Below are positions 17,283 through 26,110 of a DNA stretch of 64,000 nt, one piece after another (positions within the stretch are counted from its first letter, which is position 1; each line of letters begins with the position of its first letter). This DNA is from Mesorhizobium amorphae (GTDB lineage Bacteria > Pseudomonadota > Alphaproteobacteria > Rhizobiales > Rhizobiaceae). The position numbers and the translations under genes were made by a program. The notes under the pieces are model-generated. The model did not search any database. It worked only from the letters and a program-made list of their open reading frames with translations, and was not told the origin of the DNA. The stretch lies in assembly GCF_014843845.1 (NCBI RefSeq), contig NZ_JHQS01000013.1:62001-126000 (forward strand), given 5' to 3'.

Positions 17283-17357
17283 AGAGGTGGACGGCCTCCG
17301 CTCCCGGCATCGAAGTGCCATCGTGTGTGTCAAAAGTCACATGAGGGAGAGCCGTCC

Positions 17358-17496
17358 ATGGAAGAGATTGCCACAATCGGTTCGGATATCGCCAAAGAGG
17401 TTTTTCAGGTTGATGGCATTGATGCTGCCGGAGCAGTCGTCGTTCGTCGAAAGCTTCGGCGCGATGACGTTGTTAGATTTCGCGGTTGCGTCATGA
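17358..17496 (+). pseudogene. IS110-family transposase N-terminal fragment
   Basis: MEEIATIGSDIAKEVFQVDG followed by AAGAVVVRRKLRRDDVVRF is the start of an IS110 transposase of the IATIGLDIAKHVFQ type. Only ~45 codons remain. It lies between luxR and the oxoamine synthase. Confidence 0.75.
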
Positions 17497-17796
17497 AACC
17501 TGCAGCGCTGGCCACCGCTGCGAACTCCGCCGTACTCTGATCCATTTCGTCTTTTCCACGAACAGCTTTCGTCACGTCCACACGGGGGTGCCCGCCCGCC
17601 ACTTTTTTTAAGAGGAATTATGATCATGCAGCCATTATTATTAAATTAACAATCGAGAATTCTTAATAATTATTCACATATAATTACTATGTATGGTGGT
17701 ATTACGTGGAAAGCCTATGGTATCACCACTTTTGATGACATCGCGAGACCTGGAATCCAAGTCTCATCAAAGCTTTACTTGTGAAAGGACGTCCTG
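17497..17796. other. AT-rich region upstream of the oxoamine synthase
   Basis: Strikingly AT-rich at 17620-17690 (runs such as TTATTATTAAATTAAC and TTAATAATTATTC), then an imperfect dyad near 17692-17732 (GGTGGTATTAC ... GGTATCACCAC). Probably the promoter/operator region of the gene at 17797; a LuxR-type site could not be assigned with confidence. Confidence 0.45.
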
Positions 17797-19053
17797 ATGT
17801 CTGCAGTAGAATCCGCAGCAAGCGCTGTGAGCGCCAGTCGTTTCCGCAACACCGCTTCGGTCATTGATCGGACGCGAATGCATTTCGAAAGGGCTCACCA
17901 ACGTGGTCTCATGGCCGTTTACGGACGGTCGATGGAGGGGAGGACGGTCAGGCTCACGAGAGGCGAGCGGCGAGGCGATACCGTTGCCGACTATGTACGT
18001 TGTTGCTACCTCGGCCTGGACAATCATCCGGCTATCGTTGCCGGCGCGGTTGCCGCAATAGAGGAATACGGATCACTCCACTGGTCATGTGCACGCACGC
18101 GGCTGAATTTCGGGCTCATTGGTAACCTTGAGGACATACTTTCTCAACTCTTTGGGGCGCGCGTTATTGCCTATTCAACAGTCATGATTGCCAATATGGG
18201 CGCATTGCCAATCATCGCCTCCGGACATCTAACGGAAGGCCAAAGACCTGTTATGGTGTTCGACCATCAGGCCCATGCCTCCCTCGCCTTTCATAAGCCA
18301 GTCGTGGCCGAGGAGACCCAAGTTAAGACAATTCCTCACAATGACCTCGATGCTTTGGAGCAGATTTGCCGCAAGCATCCAATCGTCGCGTATGTGTGCG
18401 ATGGCGTCTACTCGATGGGCGGCTTCGCGCCGATCGAAGGGCTTCTCCAGTTGCAGGAGAAGTATGGTCTTTTTCTTTACATCGACGACGCGCACGGAAT
18501 TTCCCTCTTTGGCGAAAATGGTGAAGGCTTTGCGCGCTCGCAATTGCCCCGTGAGCTCGGTGAGCGCACAATCGTCGCGGCGTCCCTCGCCAAGGGCTTC
18601 GGCGCGTCGGGTGGCATGCTGATGCTTGGAACGGCGTATCAGGAAGAGCTATTTCGTTGCTACTCCATTCCGCATGCCTTCTCGGCTGCGCCCAACGTCG
18701 CAGCTGTCGGTGCCGCTATAGCCTCGGCGGAAATTCACCGGACGAGCGAGCTCAAGGTTCGCCAAGGTCAATTGGTCGAGCGCATCGCCTTTTTCGACGA
18801 GCTCATCGAGACAGATCAGGGAGGCGCCTCTCTGCCAATTCGTATGATCAAGGTGGGCGACGAATTCGCAGCCATCGATTTCGCAGAGCGCCTGCTAGAT
18901 GACGGCTTTTATACATCCGTCACGTTCTTTCCGACGGTCGCTCGCGGCCACGCAGGCATACGCATCTGCCTGACCGCAAGTCACAACCTGTCGGATCTGG
19001 AGCGGCTCTGCAGCAAGATTCTGAGCTACCAACCCGTGTTTACCACAGCCTAA
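17797..19053 (+). CDS. Alpha-oxoamine synthase family PLP enzyme
   Basis: A fold-type I PLP enzyme of 418 residues in the family of 5-aminolevulinate synthase, KBL, BioF, serine palmitoyltransferase and CqsA. These condense an amino acid with an acyl-CoA, releasing CO2. Evidence: GSLHWSCARTRLNFG near the substrate site, HASLAFHKPV (the His stacking on PLP), VCDGVYSMGGFAPI, IDDAHGIS (Asp binding the PLP nitrogen) and K266 in ASLAKGFGASGG. AAAGGA lies before the ATG. It is not a typical HemA, lacking its N-terminal pattern. Diverging from a quorum-sensing LuxR, it could make a ketone-type signal or a sphingoid-like product; this is inference only. Confidence 0.82.
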   Translation: MSAVESAASAVSASRFRNTASVIDRTRMHFERAHQRGLMAVYGRSMEGRTVRLTRGERRGDTVADYVRCCYLGLDNHPAIVAGAVAAIEEYGSLHWSCARTRLNFGLIGNLEDILSQLFGARVIAYSTVMIANMGALPIIASGHLTEGQRPVMVFDHQAHASLAFHKPVVAEETQVKTIPHNDLDALEQICRKHPIVAYVCDGVYSMGGFAPIEGLLQLQEKYGLFLYIDDAHGISLFGENGEGFARSQLPRELGERTIVAASLAKGFGASGGMLMLGTAYQEELFRCYSIPHAFSAAPNVAAVGAAIASAEIHRTSELKVRQGQLVERIAFFDELIETDQGGASLPIRMIKVGDEFAAIDFAERLLDDGFYTSVTFFPTVARGHAGIRICLTASHNLSDLERLCSKILSYQPVFTTA

Positions 19054-19185
19054 GCCCAGAATGACGCCGATGCTGACGCTACGCCCGGGTCGGCTCCCCC
19101 GGGACGACTTATCGGGCGGAGCGTTCCGCCGAAGAAGTCTCACCCGGGCACCAAGGATTTTCAGAGTTTCGGATCATGATCAGCT

Positions 19186-19918
19186 ATGATCAACTTAGCA
19201 TCTCCCGCCTTGCGCACGAGCGCGCAAAAAAAGGTCACGCCCGGGGGCAACCCGCGCAGCAGTGTCCATGAGGCGCACTTCTTTCTGACATCCGGGGAAG
19301 AGAGCGTAAGTAACAGACGTCGACGAGAACTCCTATCTGGATTTCCAGAACAATTTCATCGCCCTGATCCGAGCTTATGGCCACCCCGATGTGAATGCCG
19401 CGCTCATAGAGCAAATCGGCTGGAAGCTCAGTTTCGCCAATCCCACCGAGAGCGAGATCGCGCTCGCCGAGATCGTTTGCGAAAGGGTGCCCCTCTTCGA
19501 GCAGGTACGCGTCACCAATACAGGTCGGAGGTAGTGATGATGGCCATCACAGCCGCGTGCGCCATCACCAGACGCCAGAAGATGGCGAAGTGCGAAGGCC
19601 CCCATCATAGCAATTATGACTATGTGGAAGCTAGCTTCGATCTCCTTCCCGCCGACCGGCAAACGGAGACGAAGGCCTACAATACTGGAACCCCGGGGTC
19701 AGTCCTGGCCGAGGTGGTTGTCATTCCGTTCAACGACATCGTTGCGATGGAGCGGGTGCTGGCGCAGCACAAGCAGACGCTGGCGTGCGTCGTCATCGAT
19801 CCCTTTGCGTCCCGCGCGGGGCTCGTACCTGTCGATTCCTCGTACCTAAGTTTGTGGGAGTTTGCAGCCCGCCACGGAATTCTGCTGATTTCACATGAAG
19901 TTCCGAGTTTCCGGTTGA
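19186..19918 (+). pseudogene. Glutamate-1-semialdehyde aminotransferase-like pseudogene
   Basis: The start RTSAQKKVTPGGNPRSSVHE is in one frame. The next segment (DENSYLDFQNNFIALIRAYG ... FANPTESEIALAEIVCERVP) is in another and ends at a TAG after RVTNTG. Later pieces (HHSNYDYVEAS; VVIDPFASRAGLVPVDSSYL; EFAARHGILLISHEV) are again in the first frame. All correspond in order to the class III aminotransferase intact at 23790-25151, though clearly diverged. The PLP lysine region is gone. A long open frame covers the region, but it is a chimera of relics. Confidence 0.75.
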
Positions 19919-19939
19919 ATCTCAGCTTTTGGACCCGCG

Positions 19940-20463
19940 ATACTCAGATCGCGCTATTTGACCAGGTTCTCTCTCTTTCTGATGGCTTGGGCATCCATGA
20001 CCGTGCCGGTAAGCGAAATCGCGGTTCTGGTCGCCACAACCCCTCCCTTCGCGGTGCTCTTCGCTCATATTTCCCGGTGCGAGTGGTCATCAAAGGCGAC
20101 TATCTTCGGTCTGTTGGTAGGCTTCTTTGGCCTGGCCGCCTTCTTGGCCATTCCGCAGTATCCACGTTTCAGCCGAGCGGAAACGTGACATCGCTCCTAA
20201 CCCCTCTGGGAGCGTCTGCGAAGCTATGCTCTGTCCAGTCATGCGATGGCCCGGCTGCGGGAAGGAAATGCCTCGTGAACGGAACGGCGGTCATGATCTG
20301 CGCCACTCCCATGCCGCTGCCGGTGAGCCTCGCCTTCGAGAAGCCTTGGACGATCATCCCGACTGTTCAGGCTCTTAGCGCTCTCCTGTTCCTTGGTGTC
20401 ATGTCCACAGCAGTGGTCTACGTCGTCTGCTGCCGGTTAGTAAGCTTGGGTGGGCCAGCCTAG
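19940..20463 (+). pseudogene. EamA/DMT-type permease remnant
   Basis: Hydrophobic segments in two frames: PVSEIAVLVATTPPFAVLFAH with IFGLLVGFFGLAAFLAI, and downstream VQALSALLFLGVMSTAVVYVV with CRLVSLGGPA. This is the pattern of the second half of EamA (drug/metabolite) transporters. A frameshift separates them. It follows the aminotransferase relic directly. Confidence 0.65.
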
Positions 20464-20638
20464 GTCACTTGCATCATTACTTGCCAAGAGGCCAAGTATT
20501 ATGACCATCACAGCATTTTCTGCGCAAAACAATACTCTTCAATCAGGTCATACCGATGATGCCAAAAACGTCGAAACGTTGTCATAGATAGAAGTATTAA
20601 TGATCAACTAATTATGACTCTTCTTTTAGAGAACGATC
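20464..20638. other. AT-rich intergenic segment
   Basis: A short AT-rich stretch (TTAATGATCAACTAATTATG) that probably carries the promoter of the acetyltransferase gene. No specific site assigned. Confidence 0.4.
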
Positions 20639-21199
20639 GTGCTTGTTCTTGAGACATCGCGTCTTTTCATTCGTCCCTTAGCCATCTCGGACTTCGAAGA
20701 CGTTCATCGGCTTCACACCGATCATCTTGTCGTGCAATCGCTGTTCTCCGGCGAGCCTCCATCGTGCGAGAACACACAAGAAAAGATGAAGCAGTATGTG
20801 CGGGACTGGCGGCAGAACGGCTTTGGCTTTTTCGGCGTTTTCCTGAAGGATTCGAAGGAACCGGGCGAGTTCGCGGGCCGCGCGGGGCTACGGTATTTCG
20901 AGGATACGACGCACGTCGAGTACGGCCTTTGTCTGTTCGGGCATGTTGCCGGCCGTGGGATCGGCCCGGAAGTCGGCCGAGTGATCCTGCGCTTTTCGTT
21001 CAAAGAGCTCAATCTGGAGCGAGTCGTCGCGGTAGTTCGGCCAGAGAACAAACGCTCTATTCGCGCGCTGGGAAAGATCGGATTCAAGCACGTGGAAGAC
21101 AGAGAATACGGCGACCACGTGAAGGGCTTCTATGAGGTGCGCGCAACCCAGTACGGCATCGCCCGCCAGAGCGGCGGAACCAGAGCACATACGGACTGA
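20639..21199 (+). CDS. GNAT-family N-acetyltransferase (RimJ/RimL type)
   Basis: A 186-residue protein starting with GTG (VLVLETSRLFIRPL). The N-terminal ETSRLFIRPLAISDFEDVH and C-terminal ERVVAVVRPENKRSIRALGKIGFKHV (acetyl-CoA pyrophosphate loop and the beta-alpha that follows) are standard for the RimJ/RimL branch, which acetylates N-termini or small amines. Substrate unknown; stand-alone gene. Confidence 0.82.
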   Translation: MLVLETSRLFIRPLAISDFEDVHRLHTDHLVVQSLFSGEPPSCENTQEKMKQYVRDWRQNGFGFFGVFLKDSKEPGEFAGRAGLRYFEDTTHVEYGLCLFGHVAGRGIGPEVGRVILRFSFKELNLERVVAVVRPENKRSIRALGKIGFKHVEDREYGDHVKGFYEVRATQYGIARQSGGTRAHTD

Positions 21200-21280
21200 A
21201 CGTCGGTCGCTCGTCGGCTGCTTTGAACGGGCTGCGATGCGCGTTCTCCTCATAGACAGCTGTGCTCGCCGGCCGACCTG

Positions 21281-22063
21281 TCAGGTGGGGACGAATTCGC
21301 CGCCGTTGACGTCGATGATGGCGCCATTGATGAAGTCGGAGTCCGGACGGACGAGGAACTCGACGACGCGGGCGATGTCTTCGGGCCTACCGAGCCGTTC
21401 GATCGGGATCCGCGCGAGTGCAGCGCGGTTGCCGGCCGTCTCGGGCGGTCCCGTCATCTCGGTTGGGATGCGACCAGGGCAGATCGTGTTCGCGGTGATG
21501 CCGAGCCCTGCGTATTCGCTCACGATCGAGCGGGCGAGCCCGGCGAGCGCGCTCTTCGAGGCGACGTAGCTCGCACCAGCGATCTTCGGCTGCGTACGCG
21601 CCGCGAGCGAGCCGATCAGGACGATACGGCCCTGCCGGGCTTCCGCCATGCCGGGCAGCACCTCGCGGCAACTGAGGAAGGCGCCCGTGAGGTTCACCCG
21701 GATAACGTGATCCCATTGCGCAAGCGGAATGTTGCTGAGTGCAAGTCGCTGACCGTCGGGACCTTTCGGCGAGTAGCCCGCATTGCAGACGAGCGCGGAC
21801 ACTGCTCCCCAGCGCTCGCGGACATTGGCGAAGAAGCGGCCGAGGCCATCTTGGTCGCGTAGATCGACCGTGTCAGCATGGATCTTGCAAACTGGGAAAC
21901 GGGCGCGGAGCTTGACCGCGGCAGCCTCCACCCGCCCTCTCGTCTGGCTGAATAAGGCGACGCGCCAGCCCGCCTCGATAAGCTGCGCGACGGTCGCAAA
22001 GCCGATCCCGGTCGCTCCGCCGGTGACGACCGCAATACCCGCAGATTCGCTGTCTTCCGTCAC
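21281..22063 (-). CDS. Short-chain dehydrogenase/reductase (operon gene 3)
   Basis: A classical SDR of 260 residues: TGGATGIG cofactor loop near residue 14, CNAG, catalytic Ser in LIGSLAAR and the YVASK pair (YxxxK), then PGRIPTEM and the C-terminal GGEF. It starts with GTG inside the stop of the upstream ThDP-enzyme gene (GTGA overlap), so it is translationally coupled. Most similar in pattern to FabG-like 3-ketoacyl/sugar reductases. It likely reduces or oxidises a product of the preceding enzymes. Confidence 0.85.
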   Translation of the reverse strand: MTEDSESAGIAVVTGGATGIGFATVAQLIEAGWRVALFSQTRGRVEAAAVKLRARFPVCKIHADTVDLRDQDGLGRFFANVRERWGAVSALVCNAGYSPKGPDGQRLALSNIPLAQWDHVIRVNLTGAFLSCREVLPGMAEARQGRIVLIGSLAARTQPKIAGASYVASKSALAGLARSIVSEYAGLGITANTICPGRIPTEMTGPPETAGNRAALARIPIERLGRPEDIARVVEFLVRPDSDFINGAIIDVNGGEFVPT

Positions 22064-23793
22064 ACCACGGACTCCATGTCGCGAGCGGCGTCGCGGTCAA
22101 GCGTGCCGTCGAAGAGAGAGAGCGCTGGGTGGGCGTCCGGATCGGCCATGACCTCGACAAGCCAAGGTCGCCCTGAGGCGAGCGCCTCGTCGAGAGCAGG
22201 CCCGATGTCGCCCGGCGCCTTGACTACTGTCGCACCGCAGCCGCACGCCCGCGCGATCGCCGCGTGGTCAACCGGAGCGAAATGGCAGGCGCTCGTATAG
22301 GCCCCGAACTTCACGGTCTCGGCATCCTTCTGGAAGCCGAGCACGCCGTTGTTGAGGACGATCACGACGACGGGCACGCGGCTGCGCACCATCGTCTCTA
22401 GTTCCGCCCAGCTGTGAGCGAAGCCGCCATCGCCCGTGACCGCCACAACCGGCGCCTCCGGCCGCGCGATCTTCGCCCCGATCGCAAGGGGTAGGCCCCA
22501 GCCGAGGCCGGCGAGGCCACGCGGCGTGAGAAAGCGCTGGCCGGCGCGCTGCGAGCGCAACTGACCGACGATCCACATGGACGAATAGCTCGCGTCCGCC
22601 ACGACGATCGTCTCGGGAGCGAGGCGCACCTGCAGCTCCCGCATCACGCGCTCGGGCCGGATGGGACTCCTGTTGCTACCCGCGAGCGGCGCACGGTCCT
22701 CCTCAAAGGCGGCCCAGGCGGCCGCGATGCGCATTTCGGCGTGCGCTCGCGCGGTGCGGCGGTGCGACTGGTCGAGGCGCTCGATGGCCTCGCACAGCGC
22801 GTCGAGCGTCGCCGCCGCATCGCCAACGAGGCGCAGCGCCTCGTAGTTGCGGCCGATCTCGGTCGGGTCGACGTCGATATGGATGACGCGTGCGCCCGCC
22901 ATAATCTGGCGCCAACTGTCCGTTCCGTTTTGGTTGGTGCGCGTGCCGACGAGGAGGACGACGTCGGCCTCGTCGAGGATCGCCCTCGTTCGCCGGCCGA
23001 GCGAGCGCGGACCTGTGAGCGAACCGAGCACACCGCACGAGAGGGGATGGAGTTCGTCGACTGCACCCTTGCCCATATTGGTCGTGAAGACGGCCAGATG
23101 TGCCGTCTCCTGGAGGCGGGCTAGCGCCACCGAGGCCATGGGCGAGGTTGCGCCGCCGCCGGCGACCACGACCGGCGCTCGGGCTCCGGCGATGAGCGCG
23201 GCCACCTCGCACAGAACGTCGTCCCCCGGCCGTGTGCGGTCGATCGGCCAATGGCCGAACCTCGCGCGTCGGATATGTCTTGGCGCGACGGCCGGCTCAC
23301 GCAGGAGGTCGGCCGGAAGCAGAAGCACCGCAGGCCCCGGCCGGCCGCTGCCGGCCGCGATGAAGGCCTGGTCAACATAATCATCTGCCCGGTCGGCGGT
23401 AATGATGCGGCGCACCCATTTGGCGCAAGACGAGAAGAGGGCGAAATGGTCGAGCTCCTGGAAGGCGTTGCGGTCGACCTGCGGCCGCTCGACCTCCTGC
23501 ACGAGAGCAACGATGGGCACACTCGCCTTGAGGGCCTCGGCGAGCGGCGGCACAAGGAGCGTAGCGGCAGGCCCGTTTTGGGCGGCGACCACGGCTATCC
23601 TGCCGGAGACGCGGGCAAACCCGTCCGCCATGGCGCCGCCCATGTTCTCCTGCCGGTAGGCGAGCTGGCGGATGCCGATCGCCTCGCAGGCGAGGATGAC
23701 GGCGGAAGGCAGGCTTTGTCCAAAGATCACCTCGATGCCGTGGCGCTTCAACGCACGCGCAATCGCCTCTGCGACAGTCTCTCCCATGATCAC
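22060..23793 (-). CDS. Thiamine-diphosphate enzyme of the acetolactate synthase family (operon gene 2)
   Basis: A 577-residue ThDP enzyme with three domains. The N-terminal domain carries the activating glutamate E49 in YRQENMGGAMADGFARVSG; the central domain runs about 200-340; the C-terminal ThDP-binding motif is VTGDGGFAHSWAEL ending in IVLNNG. Starts with GTG overlapping the aminotransferase stop (GTGA), with an in-frame ATG two codons later as alternative. It is related to acetolactate synthase and 2-oxo-acid decarboxylases and probably acts on the 2-oxo acid or ketone produced by its partner aminotransferase. Confidence 0.87.
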   Translation of the reverse strand: MIMGETVAEAIARALKRHGIEVIFGQSLPSAVILACEAIGIRQLAYRQENMGGAMADGFARVSGRIAVVAAQNGPAATLLVPPLAEALKASVPIVALVQEVERPQVDRNAFQELDHFALFSSCAKWVRRIITADRADDYVDQAFIAAGSGRPGPAVLLLPADLLREPAVAPRHIRRARFGHWPIDRTRPGDDVLCEVAALIAGARAPVVVAGGGATSPMASVALARLQETAHLAVFTTNMGKGAVDELHPLSCGVLGSLTGPRSLGRRTRAILDEADVVLLVGTRTNQNGTDSWRQIMAGARVIHIDVDPTEIGRNYEALRLVGDAAATLDALCEAIERLDQSHRRTARAHAEMRIAAAWAAFEEDRAPLAGSNRSPIRPERVMRELQVRLAPETIVVADASYSSMWIVGQLRSQRAGQRFLTPRGLAGLGWGLPLAIGAKIARPEAPVVAVTGDGGFAHSWAELETMVRSRVPVVVIVLNNGVLGFQKDAETVKFGAYTSACHFAPVDHAAIARACGCGATVVKAPGDIGPALDEALASGRPWLVEVMADPDAHPALSLFDGTLDRDAARDMESVV

Positions 23794-25151
23794 TCACCCT
23801 TTAGCGTATCGAGGAGCGCGGTGCGCTCGTCGAGGAAACGATCGAACACGTTTGCGACGAGCGCGATGTCGTCATCGCCCATGGGTGTCGAGAGACAGGC
23901 GGCGGCCGCGTTGGGCAGGACAATGCCGTTCGCGGAGAAGAAGCGGCTGAGCTCCTTCATCACGGCGTCCTCTCGCGGGCCGAGGAAGGCTTCGCGGAAC
24001 TCGTGGGGCGGCCTGCGCCGCGGGTGGATACGGAAGAGGGAGGCGGCGCCTGTGACGCTCAGGGGGGCGCCGTGCCGCGCGATGATGCGTTTGAGCCCGT
24101 CCCGCAGCCTATCGCCCAGCCGCTCGAGGTGGTCGAAAGCGGCGCTGTCGAGGGCTTCCATCGCGGCGAGCCCGGCCGCCATCGAGAGCGGATTGGCCGA
24201 GAAGGTACCGCCCTGCGGCAGAACAGGACGGCCTGATCCGGCATCGAAGACTGCCATCACCTCGCTGCGGCCGCCGATCGCCCCGATAGGGAGCCCGCCG
24301 CCGATGATCTTGCCGAGTGCGAAGAGATCGGGTGCGAGTCCGTAGCGCGCAGAGGCACCTTCGTAGCCCTGTCGGAGATTGAGGACCTCGTCGCTAATAA
24401 CAAGGATACCGTGACGACGGGCCGACTCTTGGATGGTGGATACGAAATCCGGCGAGGGCGAAACGAGTCCACCGCGGCTCGGCATGGGATCGACGAGGAC
24501 GGCTGCGAGGCGCCCTGCATGTTCCGCGATCTGCCGGCGCGCACCCTCAGCGTCGTTGAAGCGCAAGATCACGACGTCATCGAGCACGGCTTGCGGCATG
24601 CCGCGGTAATAAAGAGTGGACGCGGGATGTTCGGGATCGCCCCACGTCTGAGGCGTCGCGGCCTGGCTGACTTCTACCCAGTCATAGGCGCCGTGATAGG
24701 CCCCCTCGATCTTGGCAATCGCGGGACGCCCGGTGAACGCCCGCGCCGCCTTGATCGCGAACATGACCGCCTCGGTACCGGAATTGACGAAGCGGATGCG
24801 GTCAAGGTGTGGAATGCGGGCGCAGAGAAGCTCGGCGAGTGCAATTTCGATCTCGGTCGGGTTTGCGAAGCAGCTTCCGCTCCTGAGCTGTTGCGTCACA
24901 GCTTCGATCACGGGCGGGAAGGCGTGGCCGTGGATGAGGGTCGTGAAGTTGCCGTTAAGGTCGAGGAAGCGGCGCCCGTCGACGTCGACGAGAAATGCAC
25001 CCTCTCCGTGATGCATGTAGCGGGGAATGGGATCGCGCTCGATCGTGACCCGCGCCGTGCCGTCCGGGAAAACACCACGCGCCCGGCCGAAGGCCTCGGC
25101 CGAACGCGGCCCGACGGGCGGATGGGGGGACAATGCTGCTTGCTCGAACAC
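23790..25151 (-). CDS. Class III aminotransferase, glutamate-1-semialdehyde type (operon gene 1)
   Basis: A 453-residue PLP enzyme. FLDLNGNFTTLIHGH, FANPTEIEIALAELLCARIPH, NSGTEAVMFAIKAARAFTG, SDEVLNLRQGYEG and the PLP lysine K281 in ALGKIIGGGLPIGAIGG follow the GSA-aminomutase branch. It is first in an overlapping three-gene operon behind a GntR regulator, so a catabolic aminotransferase is more likely than tetrapyrrole synthesis. A variant of the GntR-associated motif lies about 50 bp upstream of its start. Confidence 0.87.
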   Translation of the reverse strand: MFEQAALSPHPPVGPRSAEAFGRARGVFPDGTARVTIERDPIPRYMHHGEGAFLVDVDGRRFLDLNGNFTTLIHGHAFPPVIEAVTQQLRSGSCFANPTEIEIALAELLCARIPHLDRIRFVNSGTEAVMFAIKAARAFTGRPAIAKIEGAYHGAYDWVEVSQAATPQTWGDPEHPASTLYYRGMPQAVLDDVVILRFNDAEGARRQIAEHAGRLAAVLVDPMPSRGGLVSPSPDFVSTIQESARRHGILVISDEVLNLRQGYEGASARYGLAPDLFALGKIIGGGLPIGAIGGRSEVMAVFDAGSGRPVLPQGGTFSANPLSMAAGLAAMEALDSAAFDHLERLGDRLRDGLKRIIARHGAPLSVTGAASLFRIHPRRRPPHEFREAFLGPREDAVMKELSRFFSANGIVLPNAAAACLSTPMGDDDIALVANVFDRFLDERTALLDTLKGE

Positions 25152-25197
25152 AAGGCTCTCCTCTAGCTATGGAGGCCGGCACCATAGAAGAAAATGT

Positions 25198-25211
25198 AAT
25201 TTGATGCAACA
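25198..25211 (-). promoter_or_regulatory. Candidate GntR operator, weaker site
   Basis: AATTTGATGCAACA (plus-strand reading), between the GntR gene and the aminotransferase start, differs at the Y and 3' positions from the ATTTGATGTAACAT found at two other promoters of the cluster. Confidence 0.5.
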
Positions 25212-25239
25212 AAAATGTTGAGTGAGGAATGTTGCCGGC

Positions 25240-25929
25240 TCAGTCGCCGCGAGCGTGCACGAGATTGCTCAGCCGACGGTATCCGTCGCGTAGGTCATTT
25301 TCGATGGCCGCGCGAACCGTCGCGGGATCACGATCCTTGAGGCCGCGCAGGGCCCACTGATGATTCGCCACGCCTTGTCGCTTGATGGCGAATTCGGGAT
25401 AGAGACCGTTGAAAGACGGGCCGATCCTGAGCCACTGCGATTCGATCATGGCGACGAGGCGCGGCATCTGCGAGCGGTCGTAGATGCGGAAGTGGAAGTC
25501 CTTGTTGAGCCGCAGCACCTCCATGTAACGCCTTTCGTCGAGAGCCGTGTTGAGCTTCTCCTGCGTGTCCTCGAGAAAAGCGATGTCGTCCTCGCTCACG
25601 TGTGGCGTCGCCTCTTGAGCGGCGAGGCTTTCAAGGGCCAGGCGGATCTTGGTGACCTCGTCAAGCACGGCCATTGTTAGCACGGGCACCACGACCGTCT
25701 TCGGCCCGAGATTGACGAGCGCACCTTCGCCGATCAGCCGGTTGATGGCATCGCGCGCCGGCGTCGTCGAGACGTGGAGCGCTTGCGCGACTGAGCGCAC
25801 CGTGAGCTTAGTGCCCGGTTCGCACTGCCCGCGGATGATGGTGTCCTTCAGACTCTCATAGGCGAGCTCGCCGAGGCTGCTCTGGCGGTCGAGGGGCGCG
25901 AGTGGTGCTTGGACGATGTTCTGATGCAT
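25240..25929 (-). CDS. GntR-family transcriptional regulator (FCD subfamily)
   Basis: A 229-residue regulator with an N-terminal winged helix (SLKDTIIRGQCEPGTKLTVRS, then VAQALHVSTTPARDAINRL) and a helical FCD effector domain. The FCD histidines are visible in NKDFHFRIYDRSQMP and in VANHQWALRGLKDRD. Such regulators usually sense an organic acid. It lies 88 bp upstream of, and parallel to, the aminotransferase-ThDP-SDR operon, and diverges from the ABC ATPase relic. Confidence 0.88.
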   Translation of the reverse strand: MHQNIVQAPLAPLDRQSSLGELAYESLKDTIIRGQCEPGTKLTVRSVAQALHVSTTPARDAINRLIGEGALVNLGPKTVVVPVLTMAVLDEVTKIRLALESLAAQEATPHVSEDDIAFLEDTQEKLNTALDERRYMEVLRLNKDFHFRIYDRSQMPRLVAMIESQWLRIGPSFNGLYPEFAIKRQGVANHQWALRGLKDRDPATVRAAIENDLRDGYRRLSNLVHARGD

Positions 25930-26006
25930 GAAAGACCAAAGTGCTAATCGAGGGCTTGGACCATGAACCTCGCAAGCCCGATTGACAAGGGCTCTGGGTC
26001 AATCCG

Positions 26007-26025
26007 AAATGTTACATCAAATGTC
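26007..26025. promoter_or_regulatory. Candidate GntR operator in the divergent gntR/ABC region
   Basis: AAATGTTACATCAAATGTC; on the minus strand it contains ATTTGATGTAACAT, identical over 14 bases to the site before the M81 gene. The core ATGTTACAT is palindromic, as expected for a GntR dimer site. Confidence 0.62.
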
Positions 26026-26110
26026 AAAAAAGTGGTGGATCGCGAGTGGAACGCTCGACGCCGGATCAGTGGCCCGGCAGACCGCCGGCCCAACAAACCG
26101 AGGGGCGAGA

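Noticed and set aside
17692..17732. Dyad GGTGGTATTAC ... GGTATCACCAC as a lux-type box
   Set aside because: Arms are imperfect and spacing does not fit known 18-20 bp lux/tra boxes; recorded only as possible regulatory sequence.
22741..24345. Long plus-strand frames opposite the ThDP and aminotransferase genes
   Set aside because: High-GC antisense shadows of clearly recognisable minus-strand genes.
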